In this document: piece after piece, positions 1 to 7,285 of the stretch
How the letters are laid out: each line of letters opens with the position of its first letter
Numbering within the stretch: position 1 is the stretch's first letter
Source of the DNA: Bacteriovoracaceae bacterium
Lineage (GTDB): Bacteria; Bdellovibrionota; Bacteriovoracia; Bacteriovoracales; Bacteriovoracaceae
DNA length: 12,174 nt
Direction: 5' to 3'
Assembly (NCBI GenBank): GCA_018060635.1
Contig: JAGOVR010000041.1
Span: 1-12,174, forward strand
Position numbers and translations under genes: made by a program
The notes under the pieces: model-generated
Databases searched by the model: none
The model's input: only the letters and a program-made list of their open reading frames with translations
Told to the model about the DNA's origin: nothing

Positions 1-1139
1 ATATAATCTTAAATCTTCAAGGGCAAGAAAAAACATTAAAAAAAATATTCCAAACACAGAAAAATAGAATTCTAAATAAAGAAGAAAAACTACAAAAAGA
101 AACTGCCCAATTCTCTAAAAACCAAAAAGAAATAGAACAGCATCAATGTCTGTTGTCACCACTGGATGAAATAAAAGAATGGGAAGAGAAAATACTTGTC
201 AGCAGAAAAGAAAGGGAGAAAACCACGCAAGAGAAACATTTAATTGATCTCAAACTTAGAGAAGAAGAGACTAGGTTTAATCATCTACAAGAAGAGGAGA
301 AAGGATTGTATCTGACATGGAATTTAAATCTTTCAGAACTACATACGCTACTCCCCTCTTTGGAGAAATTACTTGCGACTCCTACTCTTTCTCCTGAACT
401 CCTTCTTTCCCTCGTCAAAATAACTCAAATGAAGTTAGAAGATCCTTTTATCCATGGACTGAATCAGGCATTCCTTTTATTGCAAAAGTATGTCCAAGAA
501 ATGGTAGAGCGCAATCAAACATTAGCACTAGAAATTCATAAAGAAGAAGCTCTCCTAGAACAACAACTCTTTAGGCAAAAAAAATATCAGGAGATTCAAA
601 GACAAGAAATAACATTACAAGAAAAAATGAAACGGCTTAAGAATCTGCATGAACTTGTGGGGAAAGATGAGTTTCGCAACTTTGCTCTGGGACTGGTTGA
701 AAAACATCTTTTAGCTTTGGCCAATACCGAACTTAAAAACTTATGTGATGGTCGTTATGAGTTAGTCCATCAAAAACGCAAAGAAAGCTTGTATCACGAT
801 TTCTATATTGTGGATTATAACCACCAAGGAATGGAGCGAAAAATCTCGACACTTTCAGGAGGAGAAACCTTTCTTGTAAGTTTAGCCCTGGCCTTAAGTC
901 TTTCTGAAATGACTCGCGGAAAAACCCAAATTGATTCTTTTTTTATTGATGAAGGTTTTGGAAGCTTAGACCCAGATTATATGGAAGATGTGACACAGGC
1001 ACTTTTTAATTTACGAGGCCAAGGGAAAATCATTGGAATCATTTCTCATATTCCTACGTTAACCTCTCGCCTTCCCGTTAACATCGTTTTAAAAAAATCT
1101 GCCTTAGGGCATTCTTCTCTGCAAGTTCTCTATACTTAA
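1..1139 (+). CDS. sbcC: SbcC, exonuclease SbcCD ATPase subunit (C-terminal part, 5'-truncated by window)
   Basis: The reading frame is open from base 3, so the gene starts outside the window and the internal TTG at 153 is not its start. About 378 codons are visible. Residues 1 to about 210 (counted from base 3) are rich in Glu, Lys, Gln and Leu, as expected for the returning coiled-coil arm of an SMC-like protein. The C-terminal ATPase lobe follows: the ABC signature LSGGE at 284-288 with the following LALALSLSE, then Walker B and D-loop FFIDEGFGSLDP with Asp316/Glu317, then IGIISH (switch His). This arrangement is typical of SbcC/Rad50. With SbcD it forms a nuclease that opens hairpins and processes double-strand ends. 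The Walker A lobe and the CxxC zinc hook must lie upstream, and sbcD is not visible. Subfamily confidence comes from the motif spacing; RecF or SMC are unlikely given the DEGFGSLD form. Confidence 0.93.
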   Translation, partial: IILNLQGQEKTLKKIFQTQKNRILNKEEKLQKETAQFSKNQKEIEQHQCLLSPLDEIKEWEEKILVSRKEREKTTQEKHLIDLKLREEETRFNHLQEEEKGLYLTWNLNLSELHTLLPSLEKLLATPTLSPELLLSLVKITQMKLEDPFIHGLNQAFLLLQKYVQEMVERNQTLALEIHKEEALLEQQLFRQKKYQEIQRQEITLQEKMKRLKNLHELVGKDEFRNFALGLVEKHLLALANTELKNLCDGRYELVHQKRKESLYHDFYIVDYNHQGMERKISTLSGGETFLVSLALALSLSEMTRGKTQIDSFFIDEGFGSLDPDYMEDVTQALFNLRGQGKIIGIISHIPTLTSRLPVNIVLKKSALGHSSLQVLYT

Positions 1140-1157
1140 ACTCTTACGCATCAAGTC

Positions 1158-1187
1158 TTGATAATATTCCAAATAGAATATTATCTT
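1158..1187 (+). promoter_or_regulatory. Candidate sigma70-type promoter giving a leaderless mRNA
   Basis: TTGATA (1158-1163, 5/6 to TTGACA), 18-nt spacer, TATCTT (1182-1187, 4/6 to TATAAT), then exactly six bases to the ATG at 1194. That geometry places transcription start on the A of the ATG, and there is no Shine-Dalgarno before it. The -10 match is mediocre; an alternative TATTAT at 1179-1184 has only a 15-nt spacer. The same geometry recurs more convincingly before the M3 peptidase gene. Confidence 0.45.
1160..1185. repeat. Perfect 10-bp inverted repeat, 6-nt centre
   Basis: GATAATATTC (1160-1169), centre CAAATA, GAATATTATC (1176-1185). The arms are exact reverse complements. The element sits between the sbcC stop (1139) and the ATG at 1194, overlapping the proposed -35 end and -10 start. 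No T-tract follows on the plus strand, so it suits an operator dyad better than an intrinsic terminator. Such an AT-rich stem would be weak in RNA. Confidence 0.6.
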
Positions 1188-1193
1188 AACTCT

Positions 1194-2288
1194 ATGAAGT
1201 ATCCTTTTTTTGCAGTTAGTCTTTTTTTGTCTATAACTATAAGGGCCCAAGTATACGTTCAAAATAATTCTCTTGAAGGACTGGCCCCTAGCTTAAATAG
1301 TGCCCCAGCTTTTTGGACTAAATGCTCCCCTGGAACACCTGATATTCAACCTGGACTGCATAATGTCACTTTGCCTGCTCACGATGGAGCAAGTTATGCA
1401 GGTCTTATCCATGATTTTTCACTTAACAATCGTAAAGAAACTATTTCTGCACAACTCCTTTCACCTCTGGTTGTAGGGCAAAGTTATACTATGAACCTGG
1501 CCCTTGTTGATTTTAAAAATATTGACCCTAATTGGAATGTGAGTGGGTATTTAGAGATCTGGGGTGGAAGTACACCTTGTGATTTTTCCGAACTTTTATG
1601 GATTTCCCCTCAAATTACCAATACTAATTTTTGGCAATTATACAATGCTACGTTTACCCCATCCTCTGCAACGACGCACATTTCTTTACGAGCAAGTACT
1701 CCTACAGGATGGTGCTCTCTAGGTGTTGATAAAATGGATGATTCTCCAATTTTAGCCGAGTACCCTTTACAAGCATGGATAACAAGGGAACAGAAAAAAG
1801 TATTTCTTCATATAGAGTTTCTACCTTTAGAAGAAGGGGATGAAATCTTGATTGAAAAAAGCTCCCTCTTAGATTTAGATTTTACCTTATTAGAAAAGGT
1901 AACAGAGCCCCTATCTCCCCTCCTGTTAGAAGATTTTGAGGGAGCTCAAGAAGATAGTATTTATCGTATTTCTTTGTTAGATCAAAATGGGAGAGTGAAA
2001 AACTCTCTTTTAAAAACCTTGAGACAAGATACGGACTCTTTTTTTAAATTAACTCCTAATCCTCTACAACAAAACTCTTTTTTAAAAATGGAAACGCTCA
2101 TAAAAAAAGCTGGGCCTGCCCAAATTTGGATAAGAGATGCATTAGGTTCTCTGATTTATTCTGAGAAGTTTTATGCAGAGGTAGGAGTCTTAAGAAAAGA
2201 AATAAAAATGGATTTTCCCAGTGGAAGTTATAGTCTAATCTTTAATTCTATAGATCAAAATAGTCATAGTATTTTTTCTGTCCTCTAA
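1194..2288 (+). CDS. Exported protein with jelly-roll-like domain and probable T9SS C-terminal sorting domain
   Basis: 364 residues from ATG 1194, preferred over the in-frame TTG at 1158 because it begins a clean signal peptide (residues 1-18, predicted cleavage after the Ala of IRA/Q). Residues about 25-185 follow a pattern I recall from Bacteroidota surface proteins: FW-x-x-C with a GTPDIQPG loop (47-54), DGASYAGL (64-71), SPLVVGQSY (90-98), EIWGG (121-125), Cys129, SELLW (132-136) and a third Cys at 174, suggesting a beta-sandwich that may bind carbohydrate. Residues about 285-364 match the type A T9SS sorting domain: TPNP (287-290), IWIRDALG (311-318), SGSYSLIF (343-350) and a hydrophobic end. 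The inferred route is Sec to the periplasm, then an outer-membrane T9SS to the surface. No T9SS gene is visible here. Catalytic residues are not recognisable, so no enzyme name is given. The gene is followed by the convergent peptidase gene after 1 nt. Confidence 0.75.
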   Translation: MKYPFFAVSLFLSITIRAQVYVQNNSLEGLAPSLNSAPAFWTKCSPGTPDIQPGLHNVTLPAHDGASYAGLIHDFSLNNRKETISAQLLSPLVVGQSYTMNLALVDFKNIDPNWNVSGYLEIWGGSTPCDFSELLWISPQITNTNFWQLYNATFTPSSATTHISLRASTPTGWCSLGVDKMDDSPILAEYPLQAWITREQKKVFLHIEFLPLEEGDEILIEKSSLLDLDFTLLEKVTEPLSPLLLEDFEGAQEDSIYRISLLDQNGRVKNSLLKTLRQDTDSFFKLTPNPLQQNSFLKMETLIKKAGPAQIWIRDALGSLIYSEKFYAEVGVLRKEIKMDFPSGSYSLIFNSIDQNSHSIFSVL

Positions 2289-2289
2289 A

Positions 2290-4062
2290 TTATTTAAACA
2301 TCTCTTCCAAACACTTGTTAAAATGAGGGGCCCCGCCTTTAATAATCTCTAGAATGCTTTGGAAGGCTTCAGGATGGTAACCCTTTTCTTCTAGTTGCGG
2401 TAAATACATATCCGCAAATAAACTTCCTAAATCATAAGTAAAGTATTTAGGCCCATAGCCGTCACGAACAAAAGCACTCATTCCAAAAAAAAAGTGAGCT
2501 AATTCTTCTTTCTTATCGAAAGGCTTTTTAAATGATATTTGATTGAGCTCTCTCACAAGATCAAAATGAGGATCAGTTAATGTCTCTTCATCCCAAAGAG
2601 CAATTTTTAAAGAGACAAGATAATTTGCAATAGTGCTCACTTTATTTTTAAAGTTAGAAAGCTCTCTTTCTTCTATAGGAAGATCATGCTGTGCAAGCCT
2701 TTCAAATAAAGTAGAAACAGCTTCTACCAAAAGAGTCGCACCTGCATAAGACGTCGTTTGATTGTAAGGCAATTGAGAGCCTAAGGAATGCTCCAGAACA
2801 TGACCTAGTTCATGCCAAACAGTAGTTCTTTCAAATCTATTCAAGTTTTGATTTAGGTCATACGGAAGAGATAAGGTTAAAAAAGCAGGAATAATCTTAT
2901 TTTCTTCTGCATCCCAATGAGTTGGCATAATACAATTAACACAAGGATTTTTAAATTTAAACTCAGGAGATGATAAATCTAGAAAGAAATAACCGAGAAG
3001 TATATCTCCTGTGATATTATAAATTTCATAAAAACTAACATTGGGATGCCAACCAATCTTGCCTTCAACTTTTTTTACTTTTATTATTTTTTTTTGCTCT
3101 AAATAATCAAAGGCAAATGTTAAGACCTCAAATGCTGTCCCAATATACTCAACTTTTTCTTTTTGTTTTTTTAAAAAGTCATAATCCCATGCTCTAACTT
3201 TGAATGGAGTCTCTCTTTGTATTTCTGCCAGTTCTTGCAAGAAAAAGGGAGACAATTCTTTTAAGCGATTGTTTAAAAAAACAGCAACCTTTTTAGGGTC
3301 ACCTAAAGTGGCATCCCCTGAAAATTTATAGTGGGCCCAAGTTTTAAAGCCATATTTACGAGCGATGCGACTACGTAAAATTAAAATCTCTTTTAAGAGA
3401 TCTTTATTCTCAGGATAAAGCCCTCTAATGCTGTATGTTTGATAAAGTTTTTTTCTTACTTCTCGATCATTGCAAAAAGAAAAAGTAGCGTGCCTATGAA
3501 AAAAATTGGCCATATTGATGGCGTATGTTGTGTCATTTTTATTTTTAAAATCCTTAAGTGCCTCTTGGGCCCTTTCATCCAAGTTCTCTCCTGAAAAAAC
3601 AAAGGGAGCTTTTTTTTCTGTAATATTTTTCTGATATTTTTCTATTTTTGTATTTAACTCTTTTTCCATTTCCATAACCTCTGCTGAAGAAAGAGATTGC
3701 TCCTTTTTTTCTCCATACAGATATTTTGTTTTAAATACATTTACCCAAGTCTGCATAGAACTGTATTTTTCTAGAGCAGTTGCTTTCATGATAGCGTTTG
3801 GATGAAAATAAGTAACGTTAAGAGCTAAATCCTGCAGTTTAACGCCCTTTACTAAGACTCTTTGAATGGGGGCCCAAGCTGATGTTAAGGAAAGATTTTC
3901 TTCTTCTAAGGTTAACTCTTTATAAAGTTCTTCAAAAATTTTCTCAAACTCTTTCAATTCGTGAGTTGTAATAAGTTGTATCTCTTGCTCAAAAACTTGG
4001 GCAGAAAGAAAAGAGGAATTTAATCCTAAACATAAGAAGAGGAGGCACACTGTTTTAAGCAT
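2290..4062 (-). CDS. Exported M3-family zinc metallopeptidase (thimet oligopeptidase/Dcp-like)
   Basis: 590 residues. A signal peptide covers about residues 1-21 (basic Lys3, hydrophobic core, LSA/Q cleavage site). The zinc site is HELGH at 417-421, with the third ligand probably Glu447 in VEAVS, 30 residues after the first His; the family pattern is HExxH then E about 29 residues later in VEAPS. A C-terminal GYGPKYFTYDLGSLFADMY segment corresponds to the Gly/Tyr-rich substrate loop of M3 enzymes. It should cleave short peptides or remove dipeptides, probably in the periplasm. At 590 residues it is shorter than typical Dcp or OpdA (about 680), the difference lying mostly in the helical N-terminal part. 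Most M3 enzymes are cytoplasmic, so the signal peptide is notable. It has its own promoter, ends 1 nt from the convergent gene and lies 80 nt after asnS. Exact specificity is unknown. Confidence 0.88.
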   Translation of the reverse strand: MLKTVCLLFLCLGLNSSFLSAQVFEQEIQLITTHELKEFEKIFEELYKELTLEEENLSLTSAWAPIQRVLVKGVKLQDLALNVTYFHPNAIMKATALEKYSSMQTWVNVFKTKYLYGEKKEQSLSSAEVMEMEKELNTKIEKYQKNITEKKAPFVFSGENLDERAQEALKDFKNKNDTTYAINMANFFHRHATFSFCNDREVRKKLYQTYSIRGLYPENKDLLKEILILRSRIARKYGFKTWAHYKFSGDATLGDPKKVAVFLNNRLKELSPFFLQELAEIQRETPFKVRAWDYDFLKKQKEKVEYIGTAFEVLTFAFDYLEQKKIIKVKKVEGKIGWHPNVSFYEIYNITGDILLGYFFLDLSSPEFKFKNPCVNCIMPTHWDAEENKIIPAFLTLSLPYDLNQNLNRFERTTVWHELGHVLEHSLGSQLPYNQTTSYAGATLLVEAVSTLFERLAQHDLPIEERELSNFKNKVSTIANYLVSLKIALWDEETLTDPHFDLVRELNQISFKKPFDKKEELAHFFFGMSAFVRDGYGPKYFTYDLGSLFADMYLPQLEEKGYHPEAFQSILEIIKGGAPHFNKCLEEMFK

Positions 4063-4068
4063 TCGGGC

Positions 4069-4097
4069 AATATAAAAACTTCAGCGATGTCTGTCAA
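4069..4097 (-). promoter_or_regulatory. Near-consensus sigma70 promoter of the M3 peptidase gene, probably leaderless
   Basis: Read on the minus strand: TTGACA (4097-4092), 17-nt spacer, TATATT (4074-4069, 5/6), then six bases GCCCGA and the ATG (4062-4060). With standard -10 geometry the A of the start codon is the +1. No Shine-Dalgarno exists between -10 and ATG, which agrees with a leaderless transcript. This is the strongest promoter match in the window together with the one at 10838. Confidence 0.75.
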
Positions 4098-4126
4098 AAG
4101 TCCTATGTAATTTTTGCCAACGACAC

Positions 4127-4140
4127 ATTCCCCTAGGAAT
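4127..4140 (-). other. Small hairpin after asnS (possible 3' end signal)
   Basis: ATTCC, loop of four, GGAAT, two bases beyond the asnS stop codon. The stem is only five pairs and no U-run follows on the minus strand, so it is not a convincing intrinsic terminator. It is the only hairpin I see in the 80-nt gap between asnS and the M3 peptidase gene. Confidence 0.25.
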
Positions 4141-4142
4141 AA

Positions 4143-5513
4143 CTAAAATTCTGCATTTCTCGGGGTGCGTGGAAAAGGAACAACATCTCGAATATTATTC
4201 ATACCTGTGACATACATCACCGCTCGTTCAAAACCTAATCCAAAACCAGCATGAGGAACAGTTCCAAAACGACGAAGATCTAAATACCATTTATACTCTT
4301 CATGACTTAAGTGAAAAGCCTGCATACGCCGTTCTAAAACATCTAACCGCTCCTCTCTTTGAGAGCCACCAATAATTTCTCCTACTCCTGGAATAAGCAC
4401 GTCCATGGCACGCACAGTTTTTCCATCTTCATTTTCACGCATATAAAAAGCTTTAATGGCGGAAGGGTAATCAGTTACGATGACAGGTGATTTAAAATGA
4501 ATTTCTGCTAAATACCTTTCATGTTCTGTTTGGAGATCAACACCCCACTCTACATTAAATTCAAATGTATGTTTGGTCTCTTTTAAAATTTGAATAGCGT
4601 CGGTGTAGGTGATTTTTTGAAAAGGTTTTTCGACAACACCTCTTAATTTTTCCAGAAGAGTTTTTTCATAATGCTCTTGTAAAAAAGCTAAGTCTTTAGC
4701 ACAAACACTCAAGGCATGAGAACATAAAGCTTTTAAATAATCTTGGGCCAAATCTGCCATATCCTCTAACGTTGCAAATGCCATTTCAGGCTCAATCATC
4801 CAAAACTCTGACAGATGGCGAGAGGTATTAGAATTTTCAGAACGAAAAGTAGGCCCAAAAGTATAAACTTTGGAAAGCCCCATGGCTAACGACTCCCCTC
4901 CTAATTGTCCTGAAACTGTAAGGTAGGTAGGTTTTCCAAAAAAATCATTTTTAAAATCATGAGTTTTTTTTCCATCCCATGTAGTGACTCGAAAAAGCTC
5001 TCCTGCTCCTTCACAGTCAGATGTCGTAATAATGGGAGTATTAACATAGAAAAAACCACGTTGGTTAAAAAAATTATGAGTTGCCATAGCTAGTTCATGA
5101 CGAACACGCATGACAGCACTAAAAGTATTAGTGCGGATACGTAGATGCGCAATCTCTCTTAAAAACTCTAGAGAAGTCCCTTTTTTTTGCAAAGGATAAT
5201 CTTCTGGAACAGACCCTATGATTTCTCCACTTAAGGCCTGCATTTCAATGGTTTGGCCTTTTCCTTGGGAAGCTACAATTTTCCCTTGAAAAGAGCAGGA
5301 ATAACCTGTGATCATTTTACTTAAGGCCTCATAGCTAGGCATTTTTTCATCTAAAACAATTTGTAATGTTTCACTGCAAGTTCCATCACTTAAAACTAAA
5401 AAACTAAAATGTTTAGAGTTTCTAAGAGATTTTACCCAGCCTCTAACCGTCACTGTTTGTTCTAAATATTTTTCAGACGATGTAAAAAGTTCTTTCAAGA
5501 AAAGTGTTTCCAT
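4143..5513 (-). CDS. asnS: Asparaginyl-tRNA synthetase (class IIb)
   Basis: 456 residues, a usual length for bacterial AsnRS. It ligates Asn to tRNA-Asn in the cytoplasm using ATP. Residues about 15-100 form the OB-fold anticodon-binding domain (VTVRGWVKSLRNSKHFSFL and following). The class II core follows: motif 2 FRSENSNTSRHLSEFWM (223-239), then IEPEMAF; motif 3 GFGLGFERAVMYVTGMNN (423-440) with the ATP Arg in GFER; and the typical ending IRDVVPFPRTP (441-451). The Asn-type ending and the lack of a GAD insertion exclude AspRS. The ATG lies one base after the stop of the kinase gene (TAAgATG), and AGAGGG within the kinase end serves as Shine-Dalgarno, so translation is probably coupled. It is the last gene of the rsmJ-kinase-asnS operon. 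Confidence 0.97.
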   Translation of the reverse strand: METLFLKELFTSSEKYLEQTVTVRGWVKSLRNSKHFSFLVLSDGTCSETLQIVLDEKMPSYEALSKMITGYSCSFQGKIVASQGKGQTIEMQALSGEIIGSVPEDYPLQKKGTSLEFLREIAHLRIRTNTFSAVMRVRHELAMATHNFFNQRGFFYVNTPIITTSDCEGAGELFRVTTWDGKKTHDFKNDFFGKPTYLTVSGQLGGESLAMGLSKVYTFGPTFRSENSNTSRHLSEFWMIEPEMAFATLEDMADLAQDYLKALCSHALSVCAKDLAFLQEHYEKTLLEKLRGVVEKPFQKITYTDAIQILKETKHTFEFNVEWGVDLQTEHERYLAEIHFKSPVIVTDYPSAIKAFYMRENEDGKTVRAMDVLIPGVGEIIGGSQREERLDVLERRMQAFHLSHEEYKWYLDLRRFGTVPHAGFGLGFERAVMYVTGMNNIRDVVPFPRTPRNAEF

Positions 5514-5514
5514 C

Positions 5515-6516
5515 TTACCCTCTCATTTTTAAAAAATTTTCTAACGTCTGCACAGCTTCCGCATGAGAAAGTCTGGGGCCTCTTTTTGCTACGACTTGTG
5601 CGGCAAAAAAGCTCGCTAGATTTCCAGCATAAGAATAATCTTTCCCTTGAGAAAGAGCATAGAGAAGTGCTCCAGCATAGGCATCACCTGCTCCCGTAGT
5701 ATCCAATGCTTGCACTTTAAGCGGAGCGATCTGAATACAATCATTATCACAAAAAATAAAAGATCCTTTCTCTCCACGAGTTATGACTAAATTTTTAGTA
5801 TATTTTTTCAAAATAGGGATAGCATCTTGAGTGTTTTTAGTATGAGTAAAACGATGAGCCTCTTCCTCATTGCAAAATAAAATATCCAGGCCTTCTTGCA
5901 TAATATCTAAAAGACCTTCTTTGCAATATTCCACCATAGCTGGATCAGAGAAACTAAAAGCTACTTGAACCCCCGCCTTCTTTGCAAGGATAATAGATTT
6001 TTTGGCCGCGACTATGGCTTTTGCTTGGCTTGCTAAATAACCTTCCATGAATAAAAAATGGGAAGCGGTTAAGGCTTCTTCCACAATTTGTTTTTCACAC
6101 AAAGTTTCCGTAATACCTAAATAAGTACGCATGGTTCTTTGGGCATCAGGAGTAATCATGATGGCACAAGAACCAGTAACGCCAGAATCTTTACTCATTG
6201 TCACGTTACTATCAACGTTTTCCTGTGAAAGGCTTTGAGCGTAGAGACCTCCATATTGATCAGGGGCCACTTTGCCTGCAAAATAGGATCTCCCACCCAA
6301 TTGAGATACCGCGATACCTGTATTTGCGGCAGAACCACCACAAGCAATAGAGTGCTCGTATTCCGTTAGAGCGTCTAAAACTTTTTTTTGCTCTTCCAAA
6401 GAAACTAAGCCACCAACACCTTTTTCAATTCCCATAGAATTCAAAAGAGAAAAAGGCACTGGAACTTGAATATCCACGATGGCATTGCCAAAAGCATATA
6501 CATGATATTTTTTCAT
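5515..6516 (-). CDS. PfkB-family carbohydrate/nucleoside kinase, probably adenosine kinase
   Basis: 333 residues, full length for the ribokinase/PfkB family. The substrate-side signature CGGSAANTG is at 59-67, and the C-terminal PfkB signature DTTGAGDAYAGAL at 272-284 has Asp278 as catalytic base and GAGD as anion hole. LVITRGEKGS (243-252) is the usual strand before the ATP site, and FCNEEEA (214-220) matches the family's N-x-x-E region. The opening YHVYAFGNAIVDI and the overall layout resemble bacterial enzymes annotated as adenosine kinase (adenosine + ATP to AMP + ADP). Substrate cannot be fixed from sequence alone: ribokinase, fructokinase or inosine kinase remain possible. It starts 6 nt after the rsmJ stop with only a weak SD and abuts asnS, so it is co-transcribed with both. 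Confidence 0.88.
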   Translation of the reverse strand: MKKYHVYAFGNAIVDIQVPVPFSLLNSMGIEKGVGGLVSLEEQKKVLDALTEYEHSIACGGSAANTGIAVSQLGGRSYFAGKVAPDQYGGLYAQSLSQENVDSNVTMSKDSGVTGSCAIMITPDAQRTMRTYLGITETLCEKQIVEEALTASHFLFMEGYLASQAKAIVAAKKSIILAKKAGVQVAFSFSDPAMVEYCKEGLLDIMQEGLDILFCNEEEAHRFTHTKNTQDAIPILKKYTKNLVITRGEKGSFIFCDNDCIQIAPLKVQALDTTGAGDAYAGALLYALSQGKDYSYAGNLASFFAAQVVAKRGPRLSHAEAVQTLENFLKMRG

Positions 6517-6522
6517 AAAATC

Positions 6523-7221
6523 TCAGCTTAAAATTTTGTACATATCGTAGCGAGTTGTCTTGCCTTTGTAACTAGCTGTCATCTGCTTTTGTGTAAAAAA
6601 AGGTAAGGCATGGAGTGATCTTTTAATAACAACTCTATCCTTGGCGCAACTTAAAGCTAAATCACCTAATTCATTTATATTCTCATCGGGAGTAAGCAGT
6701 AAACTCAAAATTTGCATATTTTTTTTAGGAAGAGATTTTCTCTTGAGCGGTGTTTCTTCATACATCGGATCTAGATAAATAGCATCCACTGACATCTCTT
6801 TTCTGTGACGTAATATTTGGACAGAATCTCCCAAAAAAATTTGCAATGAGCTAAATATATGCGGCATTTTTTGCATAGCTCTATGGTGGGCATTTTCTAA
6901 CAAAGCAAACAGAATAGGAGACTTTTCACAGGCAATGACATGGGCCCCAGCATACAGCATAAATAAAGTGTCTTTGCCCAGACCACAAGTCGCATCAAAA
7001 ACAAGAGTGGGGTGATGGCGACTAAGACCTAGTGCTTTTATGAGATTCTCATTATAGATATTTTTACCTTTGAAAGCTTGGTCATACCGTCCCCACAAAT
7101 CTATGAAATCAATAAAGAGAGGATTACTTTGAGGGCTATAAAATTTACAATCTAATTTTAAGATATCTCCTTCCCAAAAAAGATAGTCCTTATATTTTTC
7201 TGGATAGCTTTTACTTTCCAT
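6523..7221 (-). CDS. rsmJ: 16S rRNA (guanine1516-N2)-methyltransferase RsmJ-like
   Basis: 232 residues from ATG 7221. An in-frame TTG at 7257 would add 12 residues, but the ATG has AAGG (7233-7230) eight bases upstream and starts a plausible N terminus. SAM-binding motif I is FDATCGLGKD (75-84), followed by an acidic strand end ACEKSP (97-102) typical of Rossmann methyltransferases. The catalytic motif is YLDPMY (149-154), and the C-terminal hallmark KGKTTRYDMY (219-228) corresponds to the KGxxxRFDIY ending of RsmJ/YhiQ. RVVIKR (196-201) matches the strand before it. By family, it methylates N2 of G1516 in the small-subunit rRNA. It is the first gene of the operon with the kinase and asnS, and diverges from gcvP with 64 nt between starts. 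I see no strong promoter in that gap. Confidence 0.88.
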   Translation of the reverse strand: MESKSYPEKYKDYLFWEGDILKLDCKFYSPQSNPLFIDFIDLWGRYDQAFKGKNIYNENLIKALGLSRHHPTLVFDATCGLGKDTLFMLYAGAHVIACEKSPILFALLENAHHRAMQKMPHIFSSLQIFLGDSVQILRHRKEMSVDAIYLDPMYEETPLKRKSLPKKNMQILSLLLTPDENINELGDLALSCAKDRVVIKRSLHALPFFTQKQMTASYKGKTTRYDMYKILS

Positions 7222-7285
7222 GACACCTACCTTTGTGCTAGAACTTACGCATTCCAAAATCTCTTTTTAAAAGGCATCTTAATCT

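Noticed and set aside
153..155. TTG as a start codon for the first gene
   Set aside because: The frame stays open to the window edge with coiled-coil type sequence, so the gene is simply truncated.
2327..2334. GGGGCCCC near the convergent junction as a terminator stem
   Set aside because: A palindrome without a loop cannot form a useful hairpin, it lies inside the M3 gene, and no T-run is positioned for either gene.
4127..4140. Hairpin after asnS as an intrinsic terminator
   Set aside because: Five-pair stem without a U-run; kept only as a low-confidence structural note.
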